A DNA stretch of 36,861 nt from Micavibrio sp. (lineage in GTDB: Bacteria; Pseudomonadota; Alphaproteobacteria; Micavibrionales; Micavibrionaceae). The stretch is from the NCBI GenBank assembly GCA_030824805.1, contig JAPJRC010000017.1:1-36861 (forward strand), in the 5' to 3' direction. The notes beneath the pieces are model-generated. The model was not told the origin of the DNA, made no database searches, and was given only the letters and a program-made list of their open reading frames with translations. Positions 7,368 through 16,895 of this stretch are shown piece after piece. Within the stretch, counting starts at the first letter, position 1. Every line of letters begins with the position of its first letter. The translations under genes were made by a program, and so were the position numbers.

Positions 7368-9455
7368 ATGACGCGTAAGGGACGGACAAAATTTGTACAT
7401 ATGCTCGTGCTGGGCACGATGCTGTTTACGTCCGCGTGCGCGATGGTTGATGTGCCGGATCCGCGCAACGTCAATATTCCGACTCCAGTGTCTGCGGATA
7501 CGCGCAAAAAAGCGATTAACGAGCGTCCCGACAGTGTTATGTATCTGCCCTTGGGGGAGGATGTCCTCGTGCCCGAGGCAACCCAGGACGATGACTTTCC
7601 GAAGGAAACAGTTGGCCCGTTTGAACTTCGCGGCGAAACATTGGCAGGGGCTCTGCAGCTTATTCTTGCCGACTATGATATTTCCCTTGCCTTTGAAACG
7701 CAGGAAGGCCTGACGCGTCGTATTACCGTTGCCAATCTGCGCGGCGATCTCGGAAAGGTCGTGCACCGCGTCTGTTCTCTGGCCAATCTTTACTGCTCTT
7801 ACGAGGACGGCACGATCGTTGTAAAAGACCGTCAAACATTTACGGTAACCCTGCCGCCAATCGGCACGGATGACGATGCGGCCTATCTGGACGATGTTGC
7901 GGAAGGATTGCAGGCCATCCTTGAAAATGGTGACACCTCTACAACCGGCAACACAACGACAACCGCTTCCACTACGGCCAGCGAGCCTATAGTTGACGCG
8001 ACCACACGCACTATTGTTTATTCCGCCACGCAGAGAACCGCTGATATTGCCAACCGTTACTTCCAGCGTCTTCGCGCCAACACGGCCATGATCGTGTTTG
8101 AGACCTATATCTGGGAGGTCTCCTTGAATTCGGGTAATTCTACGGGGATCGATTGGTCCGCCATAGACAGTTTCGGCAAATTCAACGCCAGCTTCGGCCT
8201 TGATGGTGCTGTGGGCGCAGACTTCCTGTCGCCGATCAGCATCGGTCTGCCGACCACGCAGGATATCAACGGCACGCCGGCCGACCTGATTGAATTCCTG
8301 TCCCAGTTCGGTGCCGTTAAGACGATTTCGCAGCCGCAAATCACGGTGCTCTCCGGTTCCGAGGCGGAACTTCGCGTGGCGGATACACAAAACTACGTAT
8401 CCCAGATCGCGACCACGCTGGACGAAGGGCAGGCGACAACATCCGTGAACACGGATTCCGTTGACACGGGCTTTACGCTTACGATCGGAAGCACATGGGA
8501 CAAGGCGACCGTATATGCCAATGTTGCGATCGAGTTGACCAACGTCAATGAGATCGAGAACTTTGCTTTTGCCGATGACGGTGATGATGGCGGAAGCACG
8601 CAGATCCAGTTGCCACAAACATCCGAGCGTCAGCTTTCGACACAAATCCGCGTGCGTCCGGGCGACTCTGTCCTGATCGCAGGCCTGGTGCGCGAAAACG
8701 ACAACTTCAACACGCGCGGCATCGGCATCATGAAGCCTATTCTGCCGGACAGCCGTACAGCTACAACTGAAAATCTTGAACTTGTTATTCTGCTCCGTCC
8801 GCGCGTCATCGTCTACACGGCGGCAAACGACAAGCGTTTCGTGGATTATGCCATGAAAAAGCACAAGCTGCCGGGCACGGGCGTGGAAGTGACATCGCCA
8901 AAAGAGTTGGGCGAGCCCGCCCAATACAAAAATGTACCGGGTCCGGATATGCCTTATGATGCGCCTGCCACCAAAGGGGCCTTAGAGCCTGTGCAGGAAG
9001 TGATACCTGACGGTGTGCCCGCGCCTTTGACGTCGTCTCCGAACGTGGAAAGAGCTGCGCCTGTGTCCACACCTGTGACGGGTTATGCGCCACCTTCTAT
9101 CCCCGAGCCAGTCGCCGCTCAGCCTTTGGCGGCGCCAGCTCCTGCAGCGCCTCTACCGCCGCCTGTTTCCATCACGCCTTCCTGGGATCAGGGCGGTGTT
9201 TCGCCTGCGCCAGCGACTTCACAACCTGCGCCGGCACCAATCCTGTCGAATGCACCGGTTAGCGATTCCTCCCGCTTTCGCATGGGGGGCGGTTATGTTT
9301 CCCGCTCGGCTGCGCCTGCTGAACCGGCTACCATTCCGCTCTACAACCCCGATGCGAATATGCCTGCGCCCCAAACCCCGTCGGTTGCGGTTTCTCCCGC
9401 GCCTGCGCCTTCCAGCGTGTATGAAACATACGATTATTACACGCCATCTCGTTGA
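7368..9455 (+). CDS. Type IVb-pilus-like outer-membrane secretin lipoprotein
   Basis: Forms the outer-membrane pore of a type IV pilus or secretion machine. The 695-residue product starts with a lipoprotein signal peptide; the lipobox TSAC puts the lipidated residue at Cys24, as in R64 PilN-type secretins. Residues about 85-165 resemble an N0/STN domain (GPFELRGETLAGALQLIL onward). The secretin core lies at about 240-495 and includes AVKTISQPQITVLSGSEAEL, GFTLTIGSTWD, RVRPGDSVLIAGLVRE and LELVILLRPRVIVY. After it comes an unusual tail of about 190 residues rich in proline and alanine. ATG 7368 is preferred over TTG 7365, which directly abuts it. It follows the receiver gene closely. Confidence 0.92.
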   Translation: MTRKGRTKFVHMLVLGTMLFTSACAMVDVPDPRNVNIPTPVSADTRKKAINERPDSVMYLPLGEDVLVPEATQDDDFPKETVGPFELRGETLAGALQLILADYDISLAFETQEGLTRRITVANLRGDLGKVVHRVCSLANLYCSYEDGTIVVKDRQTFTVTLPPIGTDDDAAYLDDVAEGLQAILENGDTSTTGNTTTTASTTASEPIVDATTRTIVYSATQRTADIANRYFQRLRANTAMIVFETYIWEVSLNSGNSTGIDWSAIDSFGKFNASFGLDGAVGADFLSPISIGLPTTQDINGTPADLIEFLSQFGAVKTISQPQITVLSGSEAELRVADTQNYVSQIATTLDEGQATTSVNTDSVDTGFTLTIGSTWDKATVYANVAIELTNVNEIENFAFADDGDDGGSTQIQLPQTSERQLSTQIRVRPGDSVLIAGLVRENDNFNTRGIGIMKPILPDSRTATTENLELVILLRPRVIVYTAANDKRFVDYAMKKHKLPGTGVEVTSPKELGEPAQYKNVPGPDMPYDAPATKGALEPVQEVIPDGVPAPLTSSPNVERAAPVSTPVTGYAPPSIPEPVAAQPLAAPAPAAPLPPPVSITPSWDQGGVSPAPATSQPAPAPILSNAPVSDSSRFRMGGGYVSRSAAPAEPATIPLYNPDANMPAPQTPSVAVSPAPAPSSVYETYDYYTPSR

Positions 9456-9516
9456 TATAGCTTAATAATATAATGTTTTTGTGCCTTGTGGGTAAGGCAG
9501 GTATATTTCTGTGAAT

Positions 9517-9547
9517 AAAACAACTTGTTCTAGGAACATGTTGTTTT
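9517..9547 (+). terminator. Hairpin after the secretin gene, possible terminator
   Basis: AAAACAACTTGTTC (9517-9530) pairs with GAACATGTTGTTTT (9534-9547) over 14 bases with one mismatch and a 3-base loop; the right arm ends in four T. It is AT-rich and lacks a long U-tract, so termination would be partial at best. A second small dyad (TGCCTT/AAGGCA, 9482-9499) precedes it. The 174-base gap 9456-9629 probably also holds a promoter for the downstream gene, but no convincing -35/-10 pair was found. Confidence 0.45.
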
Positions 9548-9629
9548 CATGCTAAACTATTCAAAATTCTGATTCTCTTCTTCTTGTAATCTCTTTCTTT
9601 ACCCCGCTCGCCGTAAACTGAATTAAGTA

Positions 9630-11342
9630 ATGCCCAATCGCTCCGCTATCAGATATGCCGCTCTTGTTTTCGCTGCCGCTGTAACGATTTCTTCGGCGGC
9701 TTTGGCGCAGTCTGCGTTTGATGATCCGGGCTCGCGTGCTACCGGGGGGCAGGCCGGTGACCTTAAGCCTGTGACAGACAAAGTTGACGCGGGATCTGTG
9801 ACGCTGGGCAGTTCGGGGCAGGCCGTTATTCTGTTCCGCAACGATGATTCCAAACCAATCAAAACCGGTGCCATCAATCTTTATCCGTCTTCGAATATTT
9901 CCGCGACAATAGGCGAAAACCAGTGCGCGATGGACGCTATCGCGCCGGGTGAAATTTGTGCCATCTCGCTGCAGATCAAAGGTCTTCAGCAAGGCAAATT
10001 CCGTATTGAAATGCTGATGCGCCATGATGGCCGTGCAAAACTTCTGACATCGACGATCGACGGTAACGTTGATGCCACAGGCACAGATGCCAAGGATCTT
10101 ATCAGCGACCTTGAGACTATTCCGAATATGATTGATTTTGGAACGCTGGATGAAAGCCGCCCTCAGGTTAAAGCCGTCATCCTTCGCAACAAAACATCAA
10201 AAAGCATCAACATCGAAAGCATCGATGTCTCCGCCGGCGATCAATCCGGTTTCAGCATTGAGTCCAATTGTGGTGAGCTTGCCACCGGCGCTGCGTGCGT
10301 TGGTGCTATCACGTGGTCGCCTGAACAGCGTGGCCCTGCAACGGGCACTGTTATTGTCCGTCACAGCGGCGCAACGGGTGTTTCCACCGTAGAGCTTAAA
10401 GGCGCTTACGATCCTGAAGAGGCCGAAAAGGCGACATTGTTCCCGGAAGCGATCCCCGGCAAAGGGTTGCTGGTTTCCTCGACGGAAAATATTGATTTTG
10501 GAAGCGGCGTATCCCGCAGCGCCTCTATCACGGCTTCGCTGGTTAACGTGGGTGACGCTCCTGTCACGCTTACGGCGATCCGTATGACCAATTCCGAAAA
10601 CGGTATTAAAACAGAGCCCACGGGCTGTACCGTAGGAGAAGTTCTTGGCCCCCTGGAAGCATGCCCGCTTACACTGACGTGGGAACCGGTGCGCGAGGGG
10701 ACGATTGTGGATGACGTGCAGGTCGCACACACGGGTGCGCGTGGTATTCTTGTCATGCCTTTGCGCGGTAGTGCCGCAAAGCCTGTCAATCGTGATTCCA
10801 AGGCTATCATGCTGGGTGAACAAGGGCCTGAAGCCATCATCCGCAACATCCAGCCGCTCTCCATGGACGAAATGGGCGAAGACGTTGCTTTGGATGCCGA
10901 TGAAAGCAGCGCTCCAAAAACGGGCGATGCGAATAAAAAAACGACTTCCAAGCCATCTTCTTCTTCGGGTGAGAGCGCAAAACCTGCTTCTTCAACCGTA
11001 ACATCTACAAGTGGTGAGCGTTCCATGCCCCAGGTCGATGTGCGTGGTATTCTCGATGGTTACACGATAACTTCTTATTCCTCCAACCGTGCCATCGTGT
11101 CCGGTCCCGGTGGTAGCCGTGTGGTGTTCAACGGAGAGCAAGCCGTCATAGGCGGTGTGCTCTGGAGCATCTCCATCCGCCCCAGTGCTGTGGAATTCCA
11201 GAACGGCGCCCAAAAAGTTCTCCTTCTGTTCGACCGTTCTTTATCTTCCGTTAACCTTCTTGATACACAATCAAGCAGTGGAGGATCCACAACTACGCCG
11301 TCATCCGCAACGACAACGAGTAGTTCTACAACCACTCCATAG
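9630..11342 (+). CDS. Periplasmic protein with three Ig/ASH-like repeats and a PilP/GspC-like C-terminal domain
   Basis: 570 residues with a Sec signal peptide cleaved near AALA|Q (residue 26). Three repeats follow (about 45-150, 165-260, 280-385). Each resembles the ASPM-SPD-2-Hydin / choice-of-anchor D beta-sandwich and each carries a cysteine pair spaced 10-13 residues apart in the same place (for instance QCAMDAIAPGEIC and NCGELATGAAC), presumably a disulfide. A Ser/Thr/Lys-rich linker (about 425-470) leads to a short beta domain (about 475-540) with DGYTITSYSS, AIVSGPGGSRVVF and GGVLWSISIRPSAVEF, a pattern like the PilP/GspC domain that clamps the secretin. Position between secretin and ATPase fits that role. 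A Ser/Thr tail ends the protein. Function is inferred, not recognised from a close family. Confidence 0.75.
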   Translation: MPNRSAIRYAALVFAAAVTISSAALAQSAFDDPGSRATGGQAGDLKPVTDKVDAGSVTLGSSGQAVILFRNDDSKPIKTGAINLYPSSNISATIGENQCAMDAIAPGEICAISLQIKGLQQGKFRIEMLMRHDGRAKLLTSTIDGNVDATGTDAKDLISDLETIPNMIDFGTLDESRPQVKAVILRNKTSKSINIESIDVSAGDQSGFSIESNCGELATGAACVGAITWSPEQRGPATGTVIVRHSGATGVSTVELKGAYDPEEAEKATLFPEAIPGKGLLVSSTENIDFGSGVSRSASITASLVNVGDAPVTLTAIRMTNSENGIKTEPTGCTVGEVLGPLEACPLTLTWEPVREGTIVDDVQVAHTGARGILVMPLRGSAAKPVNRDSKAIMLGEQGPEAIIRNIQPLSMDEMGEDVALDADESSAPKTGDANKKTTSKPSSSSGESAKPASSTVTSTSGERSMPQVDVRGILDGYTITSYSSNRAIVSGPGGSRVVFNGEQAVIGGVLWSISIRPSAVEFQNGAQKVLLLFDRSLSSVNLLDTQSSSGGSTTTPSSATTTSSSTTTP

Positions 11343-11357
11343 ACTGATTGGTTCAGG

Positions 11358-13187
11358 ATGAGCGAACAGGAAACAGGATCAGGACAACCCCCATCGGAAC
11401 TTCCTGCGGGCTTTCAAGAGCGACGCGGAAGCGCGACAGAACGCGACCGACGCAAATCAAACCAGCCGCCACCCGGTGGTGTCGACCGCCGCTGGTCCGA
11501 CCGCCGCCGTGCACGTTCCGTCGAAGGGCGTGAACGTTATCTCGACATGGTTCAGCGCGAACGCGCCATGTTTATTGAACAGGGTGTATCGCGCTCCACC
11601 GAACAACTTCTCGACATGGCTGGCGCCACCGGTCCCTCCGAACTTGAGGAGGAAGAGGGTATCAAGGACCGCGCGACCGGCGACCAGCTACGCTCTGTTC
11701 TGCCCGTTCAGGCCTGGCTGCCGCTTTCGATTCACCTGATCGGTCTGCGTGACGGTGTAATGAAAATCGCGCCGTTGAATGATTTGAACCAACGCCAGAT
11801 TGATGCCCTGATTTCCACGGCAACGCGTTCCGGATTCCGTGTCGACAAGGTCGATATCGAGATGTGGGACCGTGCAGAATTGCTCGAAACATTGCGCTCG
11901 GTGCACGATTTGTCCGCCGATCGTACGGAAAAAACGCTTTCGCAATGGCTATCCGATACGGACAACGGTCTTTTGCTCAACCAGTTTCAGCGCGACATGC
12001 TTGCGGAAGCCCTGCAAATGCGCGCATCCGATATTCACCTTGTTGCCGACAATGGCGCGGACGCGCCGAACTGGATCAAGTACCGCATCGACGGTGATTT
12101 GATCCCTATGCATCTTCTGCCCAACGATGCCATGGCGCGTCTTACCACGCTTCTGAAGCGTGACGCCGGCCTTAACTTCGGGGATCGTGTTACACCAAAA
12201 GACGGCCGTTTCGGTTTTATCTGGCAAGGCCGTTCCATCGACGTGCGATGCGCCGCAGGTCCGCAAGGGCAGGACGGTGAGAAAATCACGCTTCGTTTGC
12301 TCGACCGCGCGGCGCTTAAAGGTTTTGACGAGTTGTTCCGCCGTCACCCGGATGTGGGCGATTATCTTTCCAACCTGCTTTCACCGGAAATCAAGGGCGG
12401 CGGCGGCCTGATCCTTCTGTCCGGCCCGACAGGTTCGGGTAAGACGACAACGCTCTATGCCTGCGTGCAGCAGATCGACAGGCGCCGTAAACACGTTCTT
12501 ACCATCGAAGACCCGATCGAATACGAACTGCGTTACGCCACCCAATGGCAGGTGCGCCCCGGTATGCACGGCGGGGAATTCGCAGACCTTATCCGCGCCG
12601 CGATGCGTCACGACCCTGATTATATCATCATCGGGGAAATGCGTGACGCCGATACGGTTGAAACGTCTCTTCGCGCCGCTGAATCCGGCCACACCGTTAT
12701 TTCCACCGTTCACGCCGACACGGCGCTTCAAACATTCGAACGTTTGAGATCTTTGATGCCTTCCGAGCGCGAACGTTCTTCGACCTTTACGCTGGCCCAG
12801 CAGGTTCGTGCGATCATGAACCAGCGCCTTGTGAGAACCTTGTGTCAGGGCTGTGCGCACCATGAAAAAGCGGGTGATGTCTTGCGCGAACACGAAATAG
12901 ACCAGCTGGGCATAGACCCGGGAACCGGTATTCGCACCCACAACAACGCGGGCTGCGATTTGTGCAACAGAACAGGTATTTCCGGCCGAACATTGCTGCT
13001 GGACGCTATCCTGATCACGCTGGGTCCGGCGCAACGTAACGCCATTTACGAAGCATTAATGAAAAACGTGAATGATATTGTTCGCGAAGACGGGGTTATC
13101 GTCCACACGCGCCGCGAAGGTCTGATCGACCTTATCAAGAGCGGGCTTGTGGATCCGAAAGCCGCGCTGTCCTACCTTGAAGAGTAA
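11358..13187 (+). CDS. GspE/PilQ-type pilus assembly ATPase
   Basis: Hexameric cytoplasmic motor powering pilus extension or secretion. It has 609 residues. A hydrophilic, arginine-rich N-terminus (about 1-90) is likely disordered and precedes the N1E-like region. The catalytic core has Walker A GPTGSGKTTTLYA (about 355), the Asp box TIEDPIEYELRYAT, Walker B IIIGEMRDADTVE (about 422) and the His box HTVISTVHADT. A CxxC...CxxC zinc module (LCQGCAHH ... GCDLCNRTG) sits in the C-terminal part, as in GspE/PilB extension ATPases rather than PilT. It starts 15 bases after the previous gene; the ribosome site is weak (AGG abutting the ATG). Confidence 0.94.
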   Translation: MSEQETGSGQPPSELPAGFQERRGSATERDRRKSNQPPPGGVDRRWSDRRRARSVEGRERYLDMVQRERAMFIEQGVSRSTEQLLDMAGATGPSELEEEEGIKDRATGDQLRSVLPVQAWLPLSIHLIGLRDGVMKIAPLNDLNQRQIDALISTATRSGFRVDKVDIEMWDRAELLETLRSVHDLSADRTEKTLSQWLSDTDNGLLLNQFQRDMLAEALQMRASDIHLVADNGADAPNWIKYRIDGDLIPMHLLPNDAMARLTTLLKRDAGLNFGDRVTPKDGRFGFIWQGRSIDVRCAAGPQGQDGEKITLRLLDRAALKGFDELFRRHPDVGDYLSNLLSPEIKGGGGLILLSGPTGSGKTTTLYACVQQIDRRRKHVLTIEDPIEYELRYATQWQVRPGMHGGEFADLIRAAMRHDPDYIIIGEMRDADTVETSLRAAESGHTVISTVHADTALQTFERLRSLMPSERERSSTFTLAQQVRAIMNQRLVRTLCQGCAHHEKAGDVLREHEIDQLGIDPGTGIRTHNNAGCDLCNRTGISGRTLLLDAILITLGPAQRNAIYEALMKNVNDIVREDGVIVHTRREGLIDLIKSGLVDPKAALSYLEE

Positions 13188-13203
13188 GTTTCAGGATTTG
13201 TAA

Positions 13204-14424
13204 ATGAGACAATGGGTTGCCGAGATTGCTTATGATAGCACCTCCGGGCCGAAAAGGGCTCAGGAGTCGTTCTATCTTCCCACTGAGGAGGACGTGCGCA
13301 CGGCCGTCATAAAGAAAGGCGGCTATGTCCTTTCCATTCGCCCGCACGAACGTTCTCCGCTCGAAAGATTGTTTGCAAGATCAAGCTGGTGGCAGGTGCA
13401 GTTGCTGCGCGGGATTATGTTCCGCTCCATGTCTACATCGCCCGGCGTTGCGTTCTGGAAGATTATCCAGGCAGAGACGAACCCGATGCGTCAGAACATT
13501 CTGGCGCCGGCGAGGGAAGCTCTTGCCAGAGGTCTTGGTGTAATTGACGCGCTTAAGGCACTGAATATTTTTGATAAAGGCACGCTTGCCATTCTTGCGG
13601 CTTCGGAGCGTGCAAACAAGTTGTCGGAAGGTATCCCGCACGCCATTCACTCCATCACGCAGAAGAAGAAAAACGCGCGCGCCATTATGGGCACCATGGG
13701 ATGGCTGGGTTTCGACCTTATTTCCATTGTGCAGTCGCTGTTCTGGGGAAAGGATATGATCCTCGGGTGGTTTCATGGAAACGCGCCGGAAAAACCTGAA
13801 GAACTTGAAAAATACAATCGCGTTGTAGACAATCTCGACCTGACATGGAACGTCCTGATTTATTCCGCCTTTGCCGTCGGCGGTTTCATGGTCTGGGCTA
13901 TTATTTCCTTCTGGCTGAACCGCGGTAAAAACGACTGGCCCACGGCACGCATTGTCCGAAGAATTCCTTTGATCGGCGCATATCTGCGAGATCTTGGCTT
14001 TTCCGACTCTATGATGGCATGCGCGCGCATGCTTCGTGGTCTCGTTCCCATTTCCCAGGCCTTGAGACAGGCCGGGGAGGCAACCAGTTCCCCTGAGGTT
14101 TCCAAATATTGGGAAGAAACAAACGCCGATCTTGAGCGCGGTATCTCCCTGGGCGCCGCCATGGACCGTGAGCCGCTTACCCGTGCGGAACGCCTTGAAC
14201 TTGCTAGCTTGTCGGACCTCGACCAAGTTGCTACAATCATGGAATCAATTGCCGAAATGCGGGCGCAATCGGCTAAGACGAAACACTCTCTGATCGTTTG
14301 GCTCGCATTCGCACTCACCGGTGTCTATCTCGCCATCGCTTTCGGTTCTGCTATTTACGCCCTAACGGTCATGAATATGAGCATGGACAGTATGATGGGT
14401 GGACTGACAGAAGGGATTCTCTAG
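13204..14424 (+). CDS. GspF/PilR-type inner-membrane platform protein
   Basis: Polytopic inner-membrane protein thought to couple the ATPase to the growing pilus. It has 406 residues with transmembrane segments near 163-188, 215-237 and 361-388. Two GspF-type four-helix domains bracket them (about 70-185 and 262-385). The second contains the family-like run GLVPISQALRQAGEATSS and ERGISLGAAM. AGGA lies about 8 bases before the ATG. Its order directly after the ATPase is the same as in type IVb pilus (pilQ-pilR) and type II secretion (gspE-gspF) operons. Confidence 0.9.
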   Translation: MRQWVAEIAYDSTSGPKRAQESFYLPTEEDVRTAVIKKGGYVLSIRPHERSPLERLFARSSWWQVQLLRGIMFRSMSTSPGVAFWKIIQAETNPMRQNILAPAREALARGLGVIDALKALNIFDKGTLAILAASERANKLSEGIPHAIHSITQKKKNARAIMGTMGWLGFDLISIVQSLFWGKDMILGWFHGNAPEKPEELEKYNRVVDNLDLTWNVLIYSAFAVGGFMVWAIISFWLNRGKNDWPTARIVRRIPLIGAYLRDLGFSDSMMACARMLRGLVPISQALRQAGEATSSPEVSKYWEETNADLERGISLGAAMDREPLTRAERLELASLSDLDQVATIMESIAEMRAQSAKTKHSLIVWLAFALTGVYLAIAFGSAIYALTVMNMSMDSMMGGLTEGIL

Positions 14425-14425
14425 G

Positions 14426-15412
14426 TTGGCTATCTCGACCAAGGACAAAGACGTTACAGAACGTGGAAAGCCCAGCGCGGAGCGCAGATCGGGTGATGGC
14501 GTTTCGCGTCCGCGCGCGGGTATGGCAGATTATCTTGCCGGTGAGGCAGGTTCGTTCAAATCCGTACTTTCTCCCTACCTCCCGCACGAATTGATTGGCG
14601 GTGCCATTCCGCACATTCCCGGATCCGAGGAAGAGGGCGTGTGGAACGCGGCTTCGCAGGCCTGCGGCACGGAAAAAGTCCATTACGTTTATTCTGCCGA
14701 TGGTGGCCGTCTTTGGTATCTTGCCTGCCCTTCAAGCGCTCTGTCTTCTGCACCGGATAGCTGGTGTCCCCTGGCTGCGGCGCTGCCGGGCAAAAGCGAA
14801 TTCTGGGACAAGGAAACGGTTTATCTGTACGAACAGGAAGGCGTCGCCTCTGCGTTGCGCTGGGATCCTGACACGGGCCGTATGCAGGTGTTCCTGGGCG
14901 CCGCCCGTACATTGCTGCCGCGCATGCAATCGATGGACGCGAACTTTGTGACCATTAATCCGGATCTTGCCGATATCGTTCCATGGAAGAACCGGATGCT
15001 GCGCACGGAAAAGCTTTCCCGTGCGGCTTCCATGTCTTTGCTTTACGTCGGGGTGGGCATTACGCTCATCCTGTTCCTGTTCCTGATCTTCCAGTTCATC
15101 ATTACGAATACCATGGGACGCGACCTCGCCAAGGTTAAAATGGAAACGGAGCGTGCGTCGCAAAAACTCATGATCGACGCCTACAACGCTTTGCAATCCG
15201 ACTCCATCAAGCACATGGTTCGTATCCAGGAGATGCTCGACGAGCTTGCGAAGATCGACGGAACATTAGTGAAATACAATGTAGAAGGCGGCAAAGCCAG
15301 CTGGGAAGTGCTTTTGCCGCCGGCTTACGGGCAGGGGGTTGGGTCAATCAAAGGGCAGGTTCAGCCCGGTCTTGAGGCCGATGGACGGGTTCGTATGAAA
15401 GGCACCAACTAA
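14426..15412 (+). CDS. Bitopic pilus-assembly membrane protein (GspL/PilO-like layout)
   Basis: 328 residues, not recognised by a clear family motif. It has a hydrophilic N-terminal half with several tryptophans and cysteines, one transmembrane helix (about 203-227), a charged helical stretch that may be coiled coil (about 231-285) and a small C-terminal domain ending in a Gly-rich tail. This cytoplasm-helix-periplasm layout is that of GspL/PilN/PilO-type alignment proteins, and the position after the platform gene agrees. The TTG start at 14426 comes two bases after the preceding TAG, with AAGGGA about 10 bases upstream; ATG 14522 is an alternative that removes 32 residues. Function is inferred from layout and neighbours. 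Confidence 0.75.
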   Translation: MAISTKDKDVTERGKPSAERRSGDGVSRPRAGMADYLAGEAGSFKSVLSPYLPHELIGGAIPHIPGSEEEGVWNAASQACGTEKVHYVYSADGGRLWYLACPSSALSSAPDSWCPLAAALPGKSEFWDKETVYLYEQEGVASALRWDPDTGRMQVFLGAARTLLPRMQSMDANFVTINPDLADIVPWKNRMLRTEKLSRAASMSLLYVGVGITLILFLFLIFQFIITNTMGRDLAKVKMETERASQKLMIDAYNALQSDSIKHMVRIQEMLDELAKIDGTLVKYNVEGGKASWEVLLPPAYGQGVGSIKGQVQPGLEADGRVRMKGTN

Positions 15413-15513
15413 AGTATATAAAATTTTAACTAAATTGGTTTTTTCTGTAACCGCTTCTAAAGTATTTATCTGTACAATTTAATGTAAATACAAACGACTA
15501 TCCCTAAGAAACA

Positions 15514-16074
15514 ATGGCAGTAGACTTTAAAAATTTCGATATGAGCGTGCTGAAAAAGCTGATGGACCCAAAGTCCAGCGGCGATCTCAACGCGTTTCTT
15601 GAAAAACTGCCGCAGAATGCCGGTCAGACTGTGTTGATCGCTGCAGGCATTGCATGGGCCATGGCAGGCGCGCTGGGGCTTTATGCCAGTATTCAGGCAA
15701 GACAGCTGACGGAATTGCGCGCGGAGCTAAAAGAAGCTGAGGCGCTTACGCCTATCGTTCCCACCATTAAGGATGTACCTATTGCTAAAGAAGAGGTTGA
15801 GGCCTTTATCAAAAAGGTGACGCCCAATTACAATGGGCTAAATATGACTGTAAACGGCTCAACCATTGTCATTACATCCGGACAAACAAGCAATTTTGCG
15901 AAATTCCGCGAAGCGATCGGCCACATGCAGAACGGCGGGTCCGGCTGGCGTGTGACACTGGACAAGCTCTGTGTCGGGCGCGAATGCGGCAACACCGACA
16001 AACTGGCTGTGTCTTTGAAAGTTAACAAGGTTTCTGTGGAAAACCCGACCCCTGCTGCGGGCTCGGCGAAGTAA
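15514..16074 (+). CDS. Small bitopic membrane protein (GspM/PilO-like layout)
   Basis: 186 residues: about 37 cytoplasmic residues, one transmembrane helix (38-60), a short helical stretch (RQLTELRAELKEAEAL) and a compact alpha/beta periplasmic domain with a cysteine pair in LCVGRECG that may form a disulfide. It has no motif I can name. The layout resembles GspM/PilO subunits that pair with GspL/PilN, and the preceding gene could be that partner. The 101-base gap upstream (15413-15513) is very AT-rich and may hold an internal promoter; only a weak AAGA precedes the ATG. Confidence 0.72.
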   Translation: MAVDFKNFDMSVLKKLMDPKSSGDLNAFLEKLPQNAGQTVLIAAGIAWAMAGALGLYASIQARQLTELRAELKEAEALTPIVPTIKDVPIAKEEVEAFIKKVTPNYNGLNMTVNGSTIVITSGQTSNFAKFREAIGHMQNGGSGWRVTLDKLCVGRECGNTDKLAVSLKVNKVSVENPTPAAGSAK

Positions 16075-16128
16075 TTCAACAGTAATACGGATAAATTTGG
16101 GTTGTTAAATTCTAAGGAGGAAATACCA

Positions 16129-16866
16129 ATGATTACCAATAAAACTTACAGGCAGTCCGAGAAGGGGAATGTTCTATTCCTTATCTTGATCGCCGTGGCG
16201 TTGTTCGCAGCGCTGTCCTACGTCGTGACACAGTCGACCCGTTCGGGCGGCGGCTCCACGGAACGTGAGAAGAATATCCTGAGCTCCGCTCAGATGACGC
16301 AATACCCGACCGCACTGAGAACTTCCATCATTCGCATGGTTCTGGGTGGCGTAGCGATTGAAAACGTGTTCTTCAACGCGCCTGGCGATCAGGCCGGTAT
16401 TTCCGCTAGCCAGCTCGTCTTCCACCCGAGTGGCGGTGGCGCGAGCTTCCAGGATGCACCTGCAGATCTTTCCGCCAGCGGTAACAGCACGCTTCAATGG
16501 ACGTTCAATGCACAGTTCGAAGTCCCCGGTATCGGTATCGACGGTACGGGCGGTAACGATGTGATCGCATTCCTGCCAGGCATTTCTGATGGTGTTTGTC
16601 GTCAGGTGAACGAAGAACTGGGCATTGATGTTCCTAATGCTAGCCCTGCATGTTCGCCTAACACCACGATTCCAACAGTTGCTGCGTCAGCCGCAAACGT
16701 GGATATTCTTATGGAAGAAGGCGTTACATTCCCTTCAACATCGGTACAAACCCTTGCACCGACCGGTTGCACCACAATCTTTTCGCGTCAGGCTTCCGGA
16801 TGCTTTAAAGATGCTGCTTCAGGCACTATACGCAACGTCTTCTACTCGGTCCTTCTGGAACGATAA
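16129..16866 (+). CDS. Pilin-like protein, candidate major pilin
   Basis: 245 residues with a short positive leader ending SEKG, then NVLFLILIAVALFAALSYVV, the hydrophobic helix typical of type IV pilins and pseudopilins; cleavage after Gly13 is predicted. Position +5 of the mature chain is Leu, not the usual Glu. The head domain has four cysteines in its C-terminal half, including the spaced pair GCTTIFSRQASGC that suggests a disulfide loop. AAGGAGG lies 8 bases before ATG 16129, the strongest ribosome site of the locus, and decides against the upstream TTG at 16102. Strong translation plus a 3' hairpin suggests the abundant subunit; this is inference. Confidence 0.82.
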   Translation: MITNKTYRQSEKGNVLFLILIAVALFAALSYVVTQSTRSGGGSTEREKNILSSAQMTQYPTALRTSIIRMVLGGVAIENVFFNAPGDQAGISASQLVFHPSGGGASFQDAPADLSASGNSTLQWTFNAQFEVPGIGIDGTGGNDVIAFLPGISDGVCRQVNEELGIDVPNASPACSPNTTIPTVAASAANVDILMEEGVTFPSTSVQTLAPTGCTTIFSRQASGCFKDAASGTIRNVFYSVLLER

Positions 16867-16895
16867 GACCTAACGAACTGTATTTCCTCATACGC

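Noticed and set aside
7341..8924. Long open frame (527 codons) on the minus strand opposite the secretin gene
   Set aside because: It shows no family motif and is rich in Arg/His/Cys, as antisense frames of GC-rich genes are; the plus-strand secretin motifs are decisive.
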